Assembly: GCA_037974665.1 (NCBI GenBank)
Contig: CM075771.1
Span: forward strand, 4,092,881 to 4,156,880
Source of the DNA: Ehretia macrophylla
Taxonomy: Eukaryota; Streptophyta; Magnoliopsida; Boraginales; Ehretiaceae
Length of the DNA: 64,000 nt
Reading direction: 5' to 3'
Shown here: positions 1 to 12,118 of the stretch, piece after piece
How positions within the stretch are numbered: the first letter of the stretch is position 1
Layout of the letters: the number at the start of each line of letters is the position of its first letter
Program-made: the position numbers and the translations under genes
The notes under the pieces: model-generated
Databases searched by the model: none
The model's input: only the letters and a program-made list of their open reading frames with translations
What the model was told of the DNA's origin: nothing

Positions 1-509
1 CCACATTTCTATTATCGAATCCCACGGCACCATGGGCAAGACAAGTTCGCTTCACGTGGAGGCTGGGCCTGCAAACCGAGGGCGTAGGGCTTATGACCAG
101 GTCTCCGTCACTCCGGTGCCCATAACTTTTGATCAGTACTGAGTTACGCGGCGCAAAGAATACCGTTGGAAAGCTCTCAGAGAGCTCTACGACGGAGGCA
201 GCTAGCTTGCTCGCTGTGCCCTTTTTTGGAGCCCAAAATCGAACGTTTTCATTAGTTTCGGGCCACTTTCCTGATTAAGCTCTATTTTTTCTTCCCGGAT
301 CGAACATCGTGAGCTGTTAAAAGGACGACAACCTTAATCGCGGGACATTAGAGGGCCCTACAATGCGTCGATATCACGTCTTACGAGGATGCTGCGTTGT
401 TGAAGCTGATGGGTTGTTGTTAAGCCCATTGGGCCTTCTGAATGGGCAATCTCTCTAGTCTGGGACTATGAACCGTTAACACAAAAAGGAATTGTGCCAT
501 CAACATGAC

Positions 510-628
510 GGGTGCTATCATACCAGCATTAATGCACCGGATCCCATCAGAACTCCGAAGTTAAGCTTGCTTGGGCGAGAGTAGTACTAGGACGGGTGAC
601 CCCCTGGGAAGTCCTCGTGTTGCACTCC
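510..628 (+). rRNA. 5S rRNA gene copy 5S-1
   Basis: Class A copy. It differs from the consensus by G7T, C20T, G58T, T84C and C117T. G58T lies in the A-box region and T84C in the C-box region of the internal promoter, so activity is doubtful. G58T, T84C and C117T recur in 5S-9. Confidence 0.9.
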
Positions 629-1187
629 CCTTTTCAATTTTTTTTCTTCCGGTTAGGGTTGCCAAGATACTTTATCCACCACATTTCTATTATCGAATTG
701 CACGCACCTTGGGCAAGACAACTTCGCTTCATGTGGAGGCTGGGCCTGCAAACCAAGGGCGTGGGGCTTGGGATCATGTCTCCGTCGCTCCGGTGCCCAT
801 AACTTTTTATCCGTAAGGATTTATGCGGCGCACAGCATACCGTTGGAAAGCTCTCCGAGAGCTCTACGACAGGAGCAACGAGCCTGCTCGCTACACCCTT
901 TTTTAGAGCCCATAATCGAACATTTTCATTAGTTTTGGGCCACTTTTCTTATTTTGCTATGTTTTTCCTTCCCGGATCGTACATCGTGAGCTGTTAAAAG
1001 GACGACAACCTTACTCGCGGGACATTAGAGGGCCCTACAACGCGTCGATATCACGTCTTGCGAGGATGCTGTGTTGTTGAAGCGGATGGGTTGTTGTTAA
1101 GCCCATTGGGGCCTTCAGAATGGGCCATCTCTCTAGGCTGGGACTGTGAACCATTAACACATAATGGAATTGTGCCATCAACATGAC

Positions 1188-1306
1188 GTGTGCGATCATA
1201 CCAGCACTAATGCACGGGATCCCATCAGAACTCTGAAGTTAAGCGTGCTTGGGCGAGAGTAGTACTAGGATGGGTGACCCCCTAGGAAGTCCTCGTGTTG
1301 CACTCA
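1188..1306 (+). rRNA. 5S rRNA gene copy 5S-2
   Basis: Class A copy with G2T, C29G, C47T, G97A and C117T. The A box and intermediate element match the consensus. G2T and C117T both fall in the terminal helix. Confidence 0.9.
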
Positions 1307-1865
1307 CCTTTTCAATTTTTTTTCCTCCGGTTAGGTTTGCCAAGATACTTTATCCACCACATTTCTATTATCGAATCCCACGGCACCATGGGCAAGACAA
1401 GTTCGCTTCACGTGGAGGCTGGGCCCGCAAACCGAGGGCGTAGGGCTTGTGACCAGGTCTCCGTCGCTCCGGTGCCCATAACTTTTCATCCGTAAGGAGT
1501 TACGCGGCGCAAAGCATACCGTTGGAAAGCTCTCAGAGAGCTCTACGACGGAGGCATCTAGCTTGCTCGATGTGCCCATTTTTGGAGCCCAAAATCGAAC
1601 GTTTTCATTAGTTTCGGGCCACTTTTCTAATTTTGCTCTGTTTTTCCTTCCCGGATCTTACATCGTGAGCTGTTAAAAGGACGAAAACCTTACTCGCGGG
1701 ACATTACAGGGCCCTAAAACGCGTCTATTTCACGTCTTTCGAGGATGCTGCGTTGTTGAAGCTGATGGGTTGTTGTTAAGCCCATTGGGCCTTCTTAATG
1801 GGCAATCTCTCTAGTCTGGGACTGTGAACCGTTAACACAAAAAGGAATTGTGCCATCAACATGAC

Positions 1866-1984
1866 GGGTACTATCACACCAGCATTAATGCACCGGATCC
1901 CATCAGAACTCCGAAGTTAAGCTTGTTCGGGCGAGAGTAGTACTAGGATGGGTGACCCCCTGAGAAATCCTCATGTTGTACCCC
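1866..1984 (+). rRNA. 5S rRNA gene copy 5S-3 (divergent, probable pseudogene)
   Basis: Class B. About eleven changes: G5A, G7T, T12C, C20T, G58T, C61T, T63C, G98A, G102A, G108A and C114T. Three of them hit the A box. G5A with C114T would turn the G-C pair of helix I into A-U. Confidence 0.8.
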
Positions 1985-2541
1985 CCTTTTCAATTTTTTT
2001 TCCTCCGGTTAGTGTTGCAAGATACTTTATCCACCACATTTCTATTATCGAATCCCACGGCACCTTGGGCAAGACAACTTCACTTCACGTGGAGGCTGGG
2101 CCCGTAAACCGAGGGCGTATGGCATGTGACCAGGCCTACATCGCTCCGGTGCCCATCACTTTTGATCCATAAGGAGTTACGCGGCGCACAGCATACCGTT
2201 GGAAAGGTCTCTGAGAGCTCTACGTCGGGGGCAGCCAGCTTGCTCGCTTTGCCCTTTTTGGATCCCAAAATCGAACCTTTTCATCAGTTTCGGGCCACTT
2301 TTCTTATTTAACTCTATTTTTCCATCCCGAATCGTACGTCGTGAGCTGTTAAAAGGACGACAACCTTACTCGCGGGACATTAGAGGGCCCTACAATGCGT
2401 CGATATCATGTCTTGCGAGGATGCTGCATTGTTGAAGCGGATGGCTTGTTGTTAAGCCCATTGGGCCTTCTAAATGGGCCATCTCTCTAGGCTGGGACTG
2501 TGAACCGTTAACACAAAAAGGAATTCTACCACCAACATGAC

Positions 2542-2660
2542 TGGTGTGATCATACCAACACTAATGCACCGGATCCCCTCAGAACTCCGAAGTTAAGCGT
2601 GCTTGGGCGAGAGTAGTACTAGAATGGGTGACCCCTTGGGAAGTCTTTGTGTTGTACCCC
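2542..2660 (+). rRNA. 5S rRNA gene copy 5S-4 (divergent)
   Basis: Class B. Changes include G1T, C6T, G17A, A37C, G82A, C95T, C105T, C107T and C114T. The A box is intact but the C box and the 3' end are eroded. Several changes are C-to-T or G-to-A, as expected from decay of methylated DNA. Confidence 0.82.
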
Positions 2661-3217
2661 CATTTTCAATTTTTTTTCCCCCGGTTAGGGTTGCAAGATA
2701 CTTTATCCAGCACATTTCTATTATTGAATCGCACGGCACCTTGGGAAGACAACTTCACTTCACGTGGAGGCTGGGCCCGCAAACCGAGGGCGTAGGGCTT
2801 GTGACCAAGTCTCCGTCGCTCCGATGCCCATAACTTTTGATGCGTAAGGAGTTACGCGACGCATAGCATACCGTTGGAAAGCTCTCCGAGAGCTCTACGA
2901 TGGGGTTAGCGAGCTTGCTCGCTTTGCCCTTTTTTGGGGGCCAAAATCCATCGTTTTCATTAGTTTCGGGCTACTTTTCTGGTTTTGCTCTGTTTTTCCA
3001 TCCTGGATCGTACCTCGTGAGCTGTTAAAAGGACGACAACCTTACTTGCGGGACATTAGAGGTCCCTACAACGCGTCGATATCACGTCTTGCGAGGATGC
3101 TGCGTTGTTGAAGAGGATGGGTTGTTGTTAAGCCCATTGGGCCTTTTGAATGGCCAATCTCTCTAGTCTGGGACTGTGAACCGTTAACACAAAAAGGAAT
3201 TGTGTCGTCACCATGAC

Positions 3218-3336
3218 ATGTGCGATCATACCAGCACTGCTGCACCGGATCCTATCAGAACTCCGAAGTTAAGCGTGCTTGGGCGAGAGTAGTACTAGGA
3301 TGGGTGACTCCCTGGAAAGTCCTCATGTTGCACTCC
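3218..3336 (+). rRNA. 5S rRNA gene copy 5S-5 (divergent)
   Basis: Class A spacer. Changes: G1A, G2T, A22G, A23C, C36T, C92T, G99A, G108A and C117T. The A box matches the consensus; the first bases, needed to start transcription and close helix I, do not. Confidence 0.82.
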
Positions 3337-3894
3337 CCTTTTCAATTTTTTTTCCTCCAGTTTGGGTTGCCAAGATACTTTATCCACCACATTTCTATTA
3401 TCGAATCCCACGGCACCTTGGGCAAGACAACTTCGCTTCACGTGGAGGCTGGGCTCGCAAACCGAGGGCGTAGGGCTTGTGACCAGTTCTCCGTCGCTCC
3501 GGTGCACATAACTTGTGATCCGTAATCAGTTACGTGGCGCACAGCATACCGTCCGAAAGCCCTCCGACAGCTCTATGACGGGGGTAGCAAGCTAGCTTGT
3601 TTTGCCCTTTTTGGAGCCCAAAATCGAACGTTATCATTAGTTTTAGGCCACTTTTCTTATTAAGCTCAGTTTTTTCATCCCGGATCATACGTCGTGAGCT
3701 GTTGAAAGGACGACAACCTTACTCGCAAGACATTAGAGGGCCCTACAACGTGTCGATATCATGTCTTGCGAGGAAGCTGCGTTGTTGAAGTTAATGGGTT
3801 GTCGTTAAGCCCATTCGGCCTTTTGAATGGGCCATCTGTCTAGGCTGGGACAGTGAACCGTTAACACATAAAGGAATTCTACCCCCACCATGAT

Positions 3895-4013
3895 GGGTGC
3901 GATCATACCAGCACGAATGCACCGGATCCCGTTAGAACTCCGAAGTTAAGCGTGCTTGGGCTAGAGTAGTACTAGGATGGGTGACCCCCTAGGAAGTCCT
4001 TTTGTTGCCCCGC
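3895..4013 (+). rRNA. 5S rRNA gene copy 5S-6 (divergent)
   Basis: Mixed unit with a class B spacer (TTGCAAG). Changes: T21G, A37G, C39T, G68T, G97A, C107T, G108T, A115C and C118G. The base before the gene is T rather than the usual C. Confidence 0.82.
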
Positions 4014-4570
4014 CCTTTTCAATTTTTTTTCCTCTGGTTAAGGTTGCAAGATACTTTATCCACCACATTTCTATTATCGAATCCCACGGCACCTTGGGCA
4101 AGACAACTTAGCTTCACACGGAGGCTGGGCCCGCACACCGAGGGCGTTGTGCTTGTGACCAGGTCTCCGACACTCCGGTGCCCATAACTTTTGATCCGTA
4201 AGGAGTTACGCGGCGCACAGCATACCGTTGGAGAGCTCTCCTAGAGTTCTACGACGGGGGCAGCCAGCTTGCTCGCTCTGCCCCTTTTGGAGCCCAAAAT
4301 CGAACGTTTTCATCAGTTTATGGCCCCTTTTCTTATTAAGCTCTATTTTTTCATCCCGGATCGTACGTCGTGAGCTGTTAAAAGGACGACAACCTTACTC
4401 GCGGGGCATTAGAGGGCCCTACAATGCGTCGATATCACGTCTTGCGAGGATGCTGCGTTGTTGAAGCGGATGGGTTGTTGTTAAGCCCATTGGGCCTTCT
4501 GAATGGGCCATCTCTCTAGGCTGGGACTGTGAACCGTTAACACAAAAAGGAATTCTCCCCCCACCATGAC

Positions 4571-4689
4571 GGGTACGATCATACCAGCACGAATGCAATG
4601 GATCCCATTAGAACTCCGAAGTTAAGCGTGCTTGGGCGAGAGTAGTACTAGGATGGGTGACCACCTGGGAAGTCCTCGTGTTGTACCCC
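4571..4689 (+). rRNA. 5S rRNA gene copy 5S-7
   Basis: Class B copy with G5A, T21G, C28A, C29T, C39T, C93A and C114T. G5A and C114T together would keep a helix I base pair as A-U. Confidence 0.87.
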
Positions 4690-5245
4690 CCTTTTCAATT
4701 TTTTTTCCTCCGGTCAGGGTTCCAAGATACTTTATCCCCCACATTTCTATTATCGAATCCCATGGCACCTTGGGCAAGACAACTTAACTTCACGTGGAGG
4801 CTGGGCCCACACACCGAGGGCGTAGGGCCTGTGACCAGGTCTCCGTCGCTCCGGTGCCCATAACTTTTGACACGTAAAGAGTTACACGGCGCACAGCATA
4901 CCGTTGGCGAGCTCTCCGAGAGTTCTACGACGGGGGCAACCAACTTGCTCGCTGTTCCCTTTTTGGAGCCCAAAATCGAACGTTTTCATCAGTTTCAGGC
5001 TACTTTTCTATTTTTGCTCTGTTTTTCCGTCCCGAATCGTAAGTCGTGAGCTGTTAAAAGCACGGAAATCTTACTTGTGGGACATTAGAGGGACCTACAA
5101 TGCGTCGATATCACGTCTTGTGAGGATGCTACGTTGTTGAAGTGGATGGGATGTCGTTAAGCCCATTGGGCCTTCTGAATGGGCCATCTCTCTAGGCTGG
5201 GACTGTGAACCGTTACACAAAAAAGAATTCTCCCCCCACCATGAC

Positions 5246-5364
5246 GGGTGCGATCATACCAGCAAGAATGCACCGGATCCCATTAGAACTCCGAAGTTAA
5301 GCGTGCTTGGGCGAGAGTAGTACAAGGATGGGTGACCCCGTGGGAAGTCCTCGTGTTGTGCCCC
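5246..5364 (+). rRNA. 5S rRNA gene copy 5S-8
   Basis: Class B spacer. Changes: C20A, T21G, C39T, T79A, C95G, C114T and A115G. The C run after the gene is shortened, so the T run begins directly after position 119. Confidence 0.86.
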
Positions 5365-5919
5365 TTTTTAATTTTTTTTCCTCCGGTTAGGGTTGCAAGA
5401 TACTTTATCCACCACATTTCTATTATCGAATCCCACGGCACCTTGGGCAAGACAACTTTACTTCACGTGGAGGCTGGGACCGCAAACCGAGGGCGTAGGG
5501 CTAGTAACCAGGTCTCCGTTGCTCCGGTGCCCATAACTTTTGATCCGTAAGGAGTTACGCGGCGAACAGCATACCGTTGGAAAGCACTCCGAGAGCTCTA
5601 CGACGGGGGCAGCAAGCATGCTTGCTGTGCCCTTTTTGGAGCACAAAATCGAACGTTTTCATCAGTTTCGGGCCATTTTTCTTATTAAGCTCTGTTTTTC
5701 CGTCCCGGATCATACGTCGTGAGCTGTTAAAAGGACGATAACCTTACTCGTGGGACATTATTGGACCCTACAATGCGTCGATATCACGTCTTGCGAGGAT
5801 TCTGCGTTGTTGAAGCGGATGGGTTGTTGTTAAGCCTATTTGGCCTTCTGAATGGCCCATCTCTCTAGGCTGGGACTGTGATCCATTAACACAAAAAGGA
5901 ATTCTACTCCTAACATGAC

Positions 5920-6038
5920 GGGTACGATCATACCAGCACTAATGCACCGGATCCCATCAGAACTCCGAAGTTAAGCTTGCTTGGGCGAGAGTAGTACTAG
6001 GACGGGTGACCCCCTGGGAAGTCCTCGTGTTGCACTCC
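5920..6038 (+). rRNA. 5S rRNA gene copy 5S-9
   Basis: Class A copy with only G5A, G58T, T84C and C117T, three of them shared with 5S-1 about 5.4 kb upstream. That suggests the two descend from one variant unit. Confidence 0.9.
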
Positions 6039-6594
6039 CCTTTTCAATTTTTTTTCCTCCAGTTAGGGTTGCCAAGATACTTTATCCACCACATTTCTAT
6101 TATCAAATTCCACGGCACCTTGGGCAAGACAACTTCCCTTCACGTGAAGGATGGGCCCGCAACCTGAGGGCGTAGGGCTTGCGACCAGGTCTACGTCACT
6201 CCGGTGCCTATTACTTTTGATCCGTAAGGAGTTACGCGATGCACAGCATACCGTTGGAAAGCTCTCCAAGATCTCTAGGACGGGGGCATCAAGCTTACTT
6301 GCTATTCCTTTTTTGGAGCCAAAATCGAACGTTTTATTCAGTTTCAGGCCACTTTTCTTATTAAGCTCTATTTTTTCATCCCGGATCGTACGTCGTGAGC
6401 TGTTAAAAGGATGACAACCTTACTCGCGGGACATTAGAGGGCCCTACAATGCGTCGATATCACGTCTTGCGAGGATGTGTGTTGTTGAAGCGGATAGGTT
6501 GTTGTGAAGCCCATTGGGCCTTCTGAATGGGCCATCTCTCTAGGCTGGGACTGTGAACCGTTAACACAAAAATGAATTCTACCCCTACCATGAC

Positions 6595-6712
6595 GGGTGC
6601 GATCATACCAGCACTAATGCAACGGATCCCATAAAACTTTGAAGTTAAGCGTGCTTGGGTGAGAGTAGTACTAGGATGGGTGACCCCCTTGGAAGTCCTC
6701 GTGTTGCACCCC
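6595..6712 (+). rRNA. 5S rRNA gene copy 5S-10 (1-bp deletion)
   Basis: Class A, 118 bp. C39 is deleted, with C28A, G41A, C46T, C47T, C67T and G97T. The deletion and several substitutions are shared with the next copy, 5S-11, so this is a recent local duplication. The long T run after the gene is interrupted (TTTTTTATCC). Confidence 0.86.
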
Positions 6713-7268
6713 CCTTTTCAATTTTTTATCCTCCGGTTAGGGTTGCCAAGATACTTTATCCACCACATTTCTATTATCGAATCCCACGGCACCTTGGCCA
6801 AGACAACTTCCCTTCACGTGGAGCCTGGGCCCACAAACTGAGGGCGTAGGGCTTGCGACCAGGTCTACGTCGCTCCGGTGCCTATTACTTTTGATCCGTA
6901 AGGAGTTACGCGATGCACAGCATACCGTTGGAAAGCTCTCCAAGATCTCTACGACGGGGGCATCAAGCTTACTTGCTGTGCCTTTTTTGGAGCCAAAATC
7001 GAACGTTTTAATCAGTTTCAGGCCACTTTTCTTATTAAGCTCTGTTTTTTCGTCCCGGATCGTACGTCGTGAGCTGTTAAAAGGACGACAACCTTACTCG
7101 CGGGAAATTAGAGGGCCCTACAATGCGTCGATATCACGTCTTGCGTGGATATGTGTTGTTGAAGCGGATGGGTTGTTGTTAAGCCCATTGGGCCTTCTGA
7201 ATGGGCCATCTCTCTAGGCTGGGACTGTGAACCGTTAACACAAAAATGAATTCTACCCCTACCATGAC

Positions 7269-7386
7269 GGGTGCGATCATACCAGCACTAATACAACGGA
7301 TCCCATAAAACTCTGAAGTTAAGCGTGCTTGGGTGAGAGTAGTACTAGGATGGGTGACCCCCTTGGAAGTCCTCGTGTTGCACCCC
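7269..7386 (+). rRNA. 5S rRNA gene copy 5S-11 (1-bp deletion)
   Basis: Class A sister of 5S-10: the same missing C39, plus G25A, C28A, G41A, C47T, C67T and G97T, and the same interrupted T run after the gene. Confidence 0.86.
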
Positions 7387-7945
7387 CCTTTTCAATTTTT
7401 TATCCTCCGGTTAGGGTTGCCAAGATACTTTATTCACCACATTTCTATTATCGAATCCCACGGCACCTTGGGCAAGACAACTTCGCTTCACATGGAGGCT
7501 GGACCAGTAAACCGAAGGCGTAGGGCTTGTGACCAGGCCTCCGACGCTCCGATGCCCATAACTTTTGATCTGTAAGGAATTATGCGGTGCATATCTTACC
7601 GTTGCAAAGCTCTCCAAGTGCTCTACGACGGGTGCAGTAAGCTTGCCCGCTGTGACCCTTTTTAGAGCCCAAAATCAATCGTTTTCATCAGTTTCGGGCC
7701 TGTTTTCTTATGAAGCTCTGTTTTTCCGTCCCGGATCGTACGTCGTGAGCTGTTAAAAGGATGACAACCCTACTCGCGGGACATTAGAGGGCCCTACAAT
7801 ACGTCGAAATCACGTCTTGCGAGGATACTGCGTTGTTGAAGCGGATGGGTTGTTGTTAAGCCCATTGGGCCTTCCGAATGGGCCATCTCTCTAGGTTGGG
7901 ACTGTGAACCGTTAACAGAAAAAGGAATTCTACCCCCACCATGAT

Positions 7946-8063
7946 GGGTGCGATCATACCCGCACTAATGCACCGGATCCATCAGAACTTCGAAGTTAAG
8001 CGTGCTTGGGCGAGAGTAGTACTAGGATGGGTGCCCCCCTGGGAAGTCCTCGTGTTGCACCCC
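7946..8063 (+). rRNA. 5S rRNA gene copy 5S-12 (1-bp deletion)
   Basis: Class A, 118 bp. One C of positions 34-36 is missing; A16C, C46T and A90C are also present. This deletion is independent of the one in 5S-10 and 5S-11. Confidence 0.87.
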
Positions 8064-8617
8064 CCTTTTCAATTTTTTTTCCTCCGGTTAGTGTTGCCAA
8101 GATACTTTATCCACCACATTTCTATTACCGAATCCCAAGGTACCGTGGGCAAGACAACTTCACTTCACGTGGAGGCTGGACCCGCAAACCGAGGGCGTAG
8201 GACTTGTGACCAGGTCTCCATCGCCCCGGTGCCCATAAATTTTGATCTGTAAGGAGTTACACAGTGCACAGAATACCGTAAGCTCTACGAGAGCTCTACG
8301 ACGGGGGCAGCAAGCATGCTCGTTGTGCCCTTTTTGGTGCCCAAAATCGAACGTTTTCATCAGTTTCGGGCCACTTTTCTTATTAAGCTCTGTTTTTCCG
8401 TCCAGGATCGTACGTCGTAAGCTGTCAAAAGGACGACAACCTTACTCGTGGGACATTAGAGAGCCCTACAATGTGTCAATATCATGTCTTGCGAGGATGC
8501 TGCGTTGCTGAAGCGGATGGGTTATTGTTAAGCTAATTGGGCCTTCTGAATGGGCAATCTCTCTAGGCTGGGACTATGAACCATTAACACAAAAAGGAAT
8601 TCTACCCCCAACATGAC

Positions 8618-8736
8618 TAGTGCGTTCATACCGGCACTAATGAACCGGATCCCATCCGAATTCTGAAGTTAAGCGTGATTGGGCGAGAGTAGTACTAAGA
8701 TGGGTGACCCCCTAGGACGTCCTCGTGTTGCACTCC
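8618..8736 (+). rRNA. 5S rRNA gene copy 5S-13 (divergent, probable pseudogene)
   Basis: Class A. About twelve changes: G1T, G2A, A8T, A16G, C26A, A40C, C44T, C47T, C61A, G81A, G97A, A101C and C117T. The 5' end, A box and C box are all hit. Confidence 0.8.
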
Positions 8737-9294
8737 CCTTTTCAATTTTGTTTCCTCCGGTTAGGGTTGCCAAGATACTTTATCCACCACATTTCTATTA
8801 TCGAATACCACGGCACCTTGGGCAAGACAACTTCGCTTCACGTGGAGGCTGGGCCCGCAAACCGAGGGCGTAGGGCTTGTGACGAGGTCTCCGTCGTTCC
8901 GGTGACCATAACTTTTGATTAGTAAGGAGTTACACGGCGCACAGCATACCGTCGGAAAGCACTCTGAAAGCTCCACGACGGGGGCAACAAGCTTGCTTGC
9001 AATGCCCTTGTTGGAGCCCAAAATCGAACATTTTCATCAGTTTTGGGCCACTTTTCTTATTAAGCTATATTTTTTCGTCCCGGATCGTACGTCGTGAGCT
9101 GTTAAAAGGACGACAACATTACTTGCGGGACAATAGAGGGCCCTACAATGCGTCGATATCACGTCTTGCGAGGATGCTGCGTTGTTGAAGCGGATGGGTT
9201 GTTGTTAAGCCCATTGGGCCTTCTGAATAGGCCATCTCTCTAGGCTGGGACTGTGAACCGTTAACACAAAAAGGAATTCTACCGCGGCCTTGAC

Positions 9295-9413
9295 GGGTGC
9301 GATCATACCAGTACTAATGCACCAGATCCCTTCAGAACTCCGAAGTTAAGTGTGCTTGGGCGAGAGTAGTACTAGGATGGGTGACCCCCTTGGAAGTCCT
9401 CATGTTGCACCCC
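9295..9413 (+). rRNA. 5S rRNA gene copy 5S-14
   Basis: Class A. Changes: C18T, G30A, A37T, C57T, G97T and G108A. The downstream T run is followed by ATCCGG instead of CCTCCGG. Confidence 0.88.
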
Positions 9414-9971
9414 CCTTTTCAATTTTTTTTTATCCGGTTACGGTTGCCAAGATACTTTATCCACCACATTTCTATTATTGAATCCCACGCCACCTTGGAC
9501 AACACAACTTCACTCCAAGTGGAGGCAGGGCCCGCAAACCGAGGGCGTAGGGCTTGTGACCAGGTCTCCGTCGCTCCGGTGCCCATAACTTTTGTTCCGT
9601 AAGGAGTTCCGCGGCGCATAGCATACCGTTGGAAAGCTCTCTGAGAGCTATACGACGGGGGAAGCCAACATGCTCGATGTGCCCTTTTTGGAGCCCAAAA
9701 TCGAACGTTTTCATCAGTTTTGGGCCACTTTTCTTATTAAGCTCTGTTTTTTCATCCTGGATTGTACGTCGTGAGCTGTTAAGTGGACGAAAACCTTACT
9801 CGCGGGACATTAGAGGGCCCTACAATGCGTCGATATCACGTCTTGTGAGGATGCTGCGTTGTTGAAGTGGATGGGTTGTTGTTAAGCCCATTGGGCCTTC
9901 TTAATGGGCCATCTCTCTAGGCTGGGACTGTGAACCGTTAACACAAAAAGGAATTCTACCCCTACCATGAC

Positions 9972-10090
9972 GGGTGCGATCATACCAGAACTAATGCACC
10001 GGATCCCATCAGAACTCCGAAGTTAAGCGTGCTTGGGTGAGAGTAGTACTAGGATGGGTGATCCCCTGGGAAGTCCTCGTGTTGCACCCC
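9972..10090 (+). rRNA. 5S rRNA gene copy 5S-15 (near consensus)
   Basis: Class A with only C18A, C67T and C91T. One of the better-preserved copies of block 1. Confidence 0.93.
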
Positions 10091-10647
10091 CCTTTTCAAT
10101 TTTTTTTCCGCCGGTTAGGGTTGCCAAGATACTTTATCCACCACATTTCTATTATCGAATCCCACGGCACCTTGGGCAAGACAACTTCGCTTCACGTGGT
10201 GGCTGGGCTCGCAAACCGAGGGCTTAGGGCTTGTGACCAGGTCTCCGTCGCTCCGATGCCCATAACTTTTGATCCGTAAGCCGTTACGCGGCGCACAGCA
10301 TACCGTTGGAAAGCTCTCTGAGAGATCTACGACGGGGCAGCAAGCTGGCTCGCTTTGCCCTTTTTGGAACCCAAAATCGAACGTTTTCATCAGTTTCGGG
10401 CCACTTTTCTTATTAAGCTCTATTTTTTCATCCCGGATCGTACGTCGTGAGCTGTTAAAAGGATGAAAACCTTACTCGCGGGACATTAGGAGGCCCTACA
10501 ATGCGTCGATATGACGTCTTGCTAGGATGCTGCGTTGTTGAATCGGATGGGTTGTTGTTAAGCCCATTGGGCCTTCTTAATGGGCCATCTCTCTAGGCTG
10601 GGACTGTGAACCGTTAACACAAAAAAGAATTCTACCCCTACCATGAC

Positions 10648-10766
10648 AGGTGCGATCATACCAGCACTAATGCACCGGATCCCATAAGAACTCCGAAGTT
10701 AAGCGTGCTTGGGCGTGAGTAGTACTAAGATGGGTGACCCCCTGGGATGACTTCGTGTTGCACCCG
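10648..10766 (+). rRNA. 5S rRNA gene copy 5S-16 (GATGACCT-type variant)
   Basis: Class A spacer. G1A, C39A, A69T, G81A, A101T, T103A, C105T and C119G. A69T with A101T and T103A is the signature of a gene subfamily that becomes common in block 2. Confidence 0.86.
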
Positions 10767-11323
10767 CTTTTTCAATTTTTTTTCCTCCAGTTAGGGTTGG
10801 TAAGATACTTTATCCACCACATTTCTATTATCGAATCCCACGGCACCTTGGACAAGACAACTTCGCTTCACGTGGAGGCTGGGCCCGCAAACCGAGGGTG
10901 CAGGGCTTGTGACCAGGTCTACGTCGCTCCGGTGCCCATAAATTTTGATCCGTAAGGAGTTACGTGGCGCACAGCATACTGTTGGAAAGCTCTCCGAGTG
11001 CTCTACGACGGGGGCAGCAAGCTTGCTCACTGTGCCCTTTTTGGTGCCTAAAATCGAACATTTGCATCAGTTTCGGGCCACTTTTCTTTTTGAGCTCTGT
11101 TTTTTTGTCCCGGATCGTACGTTGTGAGTTGTTAAAAGGACGACAACCTTACTCGCGGGACATTAGAGGGCCCTACAATCCGTCGATATCACGTCTAGCG
11201 AGGATGCTGCGTTGTCGAAGCAGATGCGTTGTTGTTAAGCCCATTGGGCCTTGTGAATGGGCCATCTCTCTAGGCTGGGATTGTGAACCGTTAACACAAA
11301 AAGGAATTCTACCCTACCTTGAT

Positions 11324-11442
11324 TGGTGCGATCATACCAGCACTAATGCTCCGGATCCCATCAGAACTCCGAATTTAAGCGTGCTTGGGCGAGAGTAGTA
11401 CTAGGATGGGTGACCCCTTGGGAAGTCCCGGTGTTGCACCCC
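11324..11442 (+). rRNA. 5S rRNA gene copy 5S-17
   Basis: Class A-like. G1T, A27T, G51T, C95T, T106C and C107G. The spacer just downstream is odd (GGGATAGGAAGATAC in place of GGGTTGCCAAGATAC). Confidence 0.88.
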
Positions 11443-11999
11443 CCTTTTCAATTTTTTTTCCTCCGGTTAGGGATAGGAAGATACTTTATCCACCACATTT
11501 CTATTATCGAATCCTACGGCACCTTGGGCAAGAGAACTTCGCTTCACGCGGAGGCTGGGCCCGCAAACCGAGGGCGTAGGGCTTGGGACCAGGTCTCCGT
11601 CGCTCTAGTGCCCATAACTTTTGATCCGTAAGGAGTTACGTGGCGCACAGCATACCGTTGGAAAGCTCTCCGAGAGCACTACGATGGGACAACAAGCATT
11701 CTTGATGTGCGACTTTTGGTGCCCAAAATCAAACGTTTTCATCAGTTTCGGACCACTTTTCTTATTAAGCTCTGTTTTTTCGTCCCGGATCGTACGTCGT
11801 GAGCTGTTAAAAGGACGACAACCTTACACGCTAGACATTAGAAGGCCCTAAAATGCGTCAATATCACGTCTTGCAAGGATGCTGCGTTGTTGAAGCGGAT
11901 GGGTTGTTGTTAAGCCTATTGGGCCTTCTGAATGGGCCATCTCTCTAGGCTGGGACTGTGAACCGTTAACACAAAAATGAATTCTACCCCCACCATGAC

Positions 12000-12118
12000 G
12001 GGTGCGATCATACCAGCACGAATGCACCGGATACCATCAGAACTCCGAAGTTAAGCGTGCTTGGGCGAGAGTAGTACTAGCATGGGTGACCCCCTGGGAA
12101 GTCCCCGTGTTGCACCCC
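12000..12118 (+). rRNA. 5S rRNA gene copy 5S-18
   Basis: Mixed unit: class A gene end with a class B spacer (TTGCAAG, CTTCACTTC). Changes: T21G, C34A, G82C and T106C. Confidence 0.9.

Noticed and set aside
571..816. Recurrent + strand open frames beginning MGESSTRMGDPLGSPRV and similar
   Set aside because: They start inside the 5S gene and run through the terminator and spacer. They recur only because the DNA repeats, and frames shift with each 1-bp indel between unit classes.
5458..5646. Recurrent minus-strand open frame of about 62 residues in the spacer
   Set aside because: It appears in many units with similar sequence, but length, start and stop vary, it is lost in many copies, and nothing resembles a known protein or signal. 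Repeat homology is enough to explain it.
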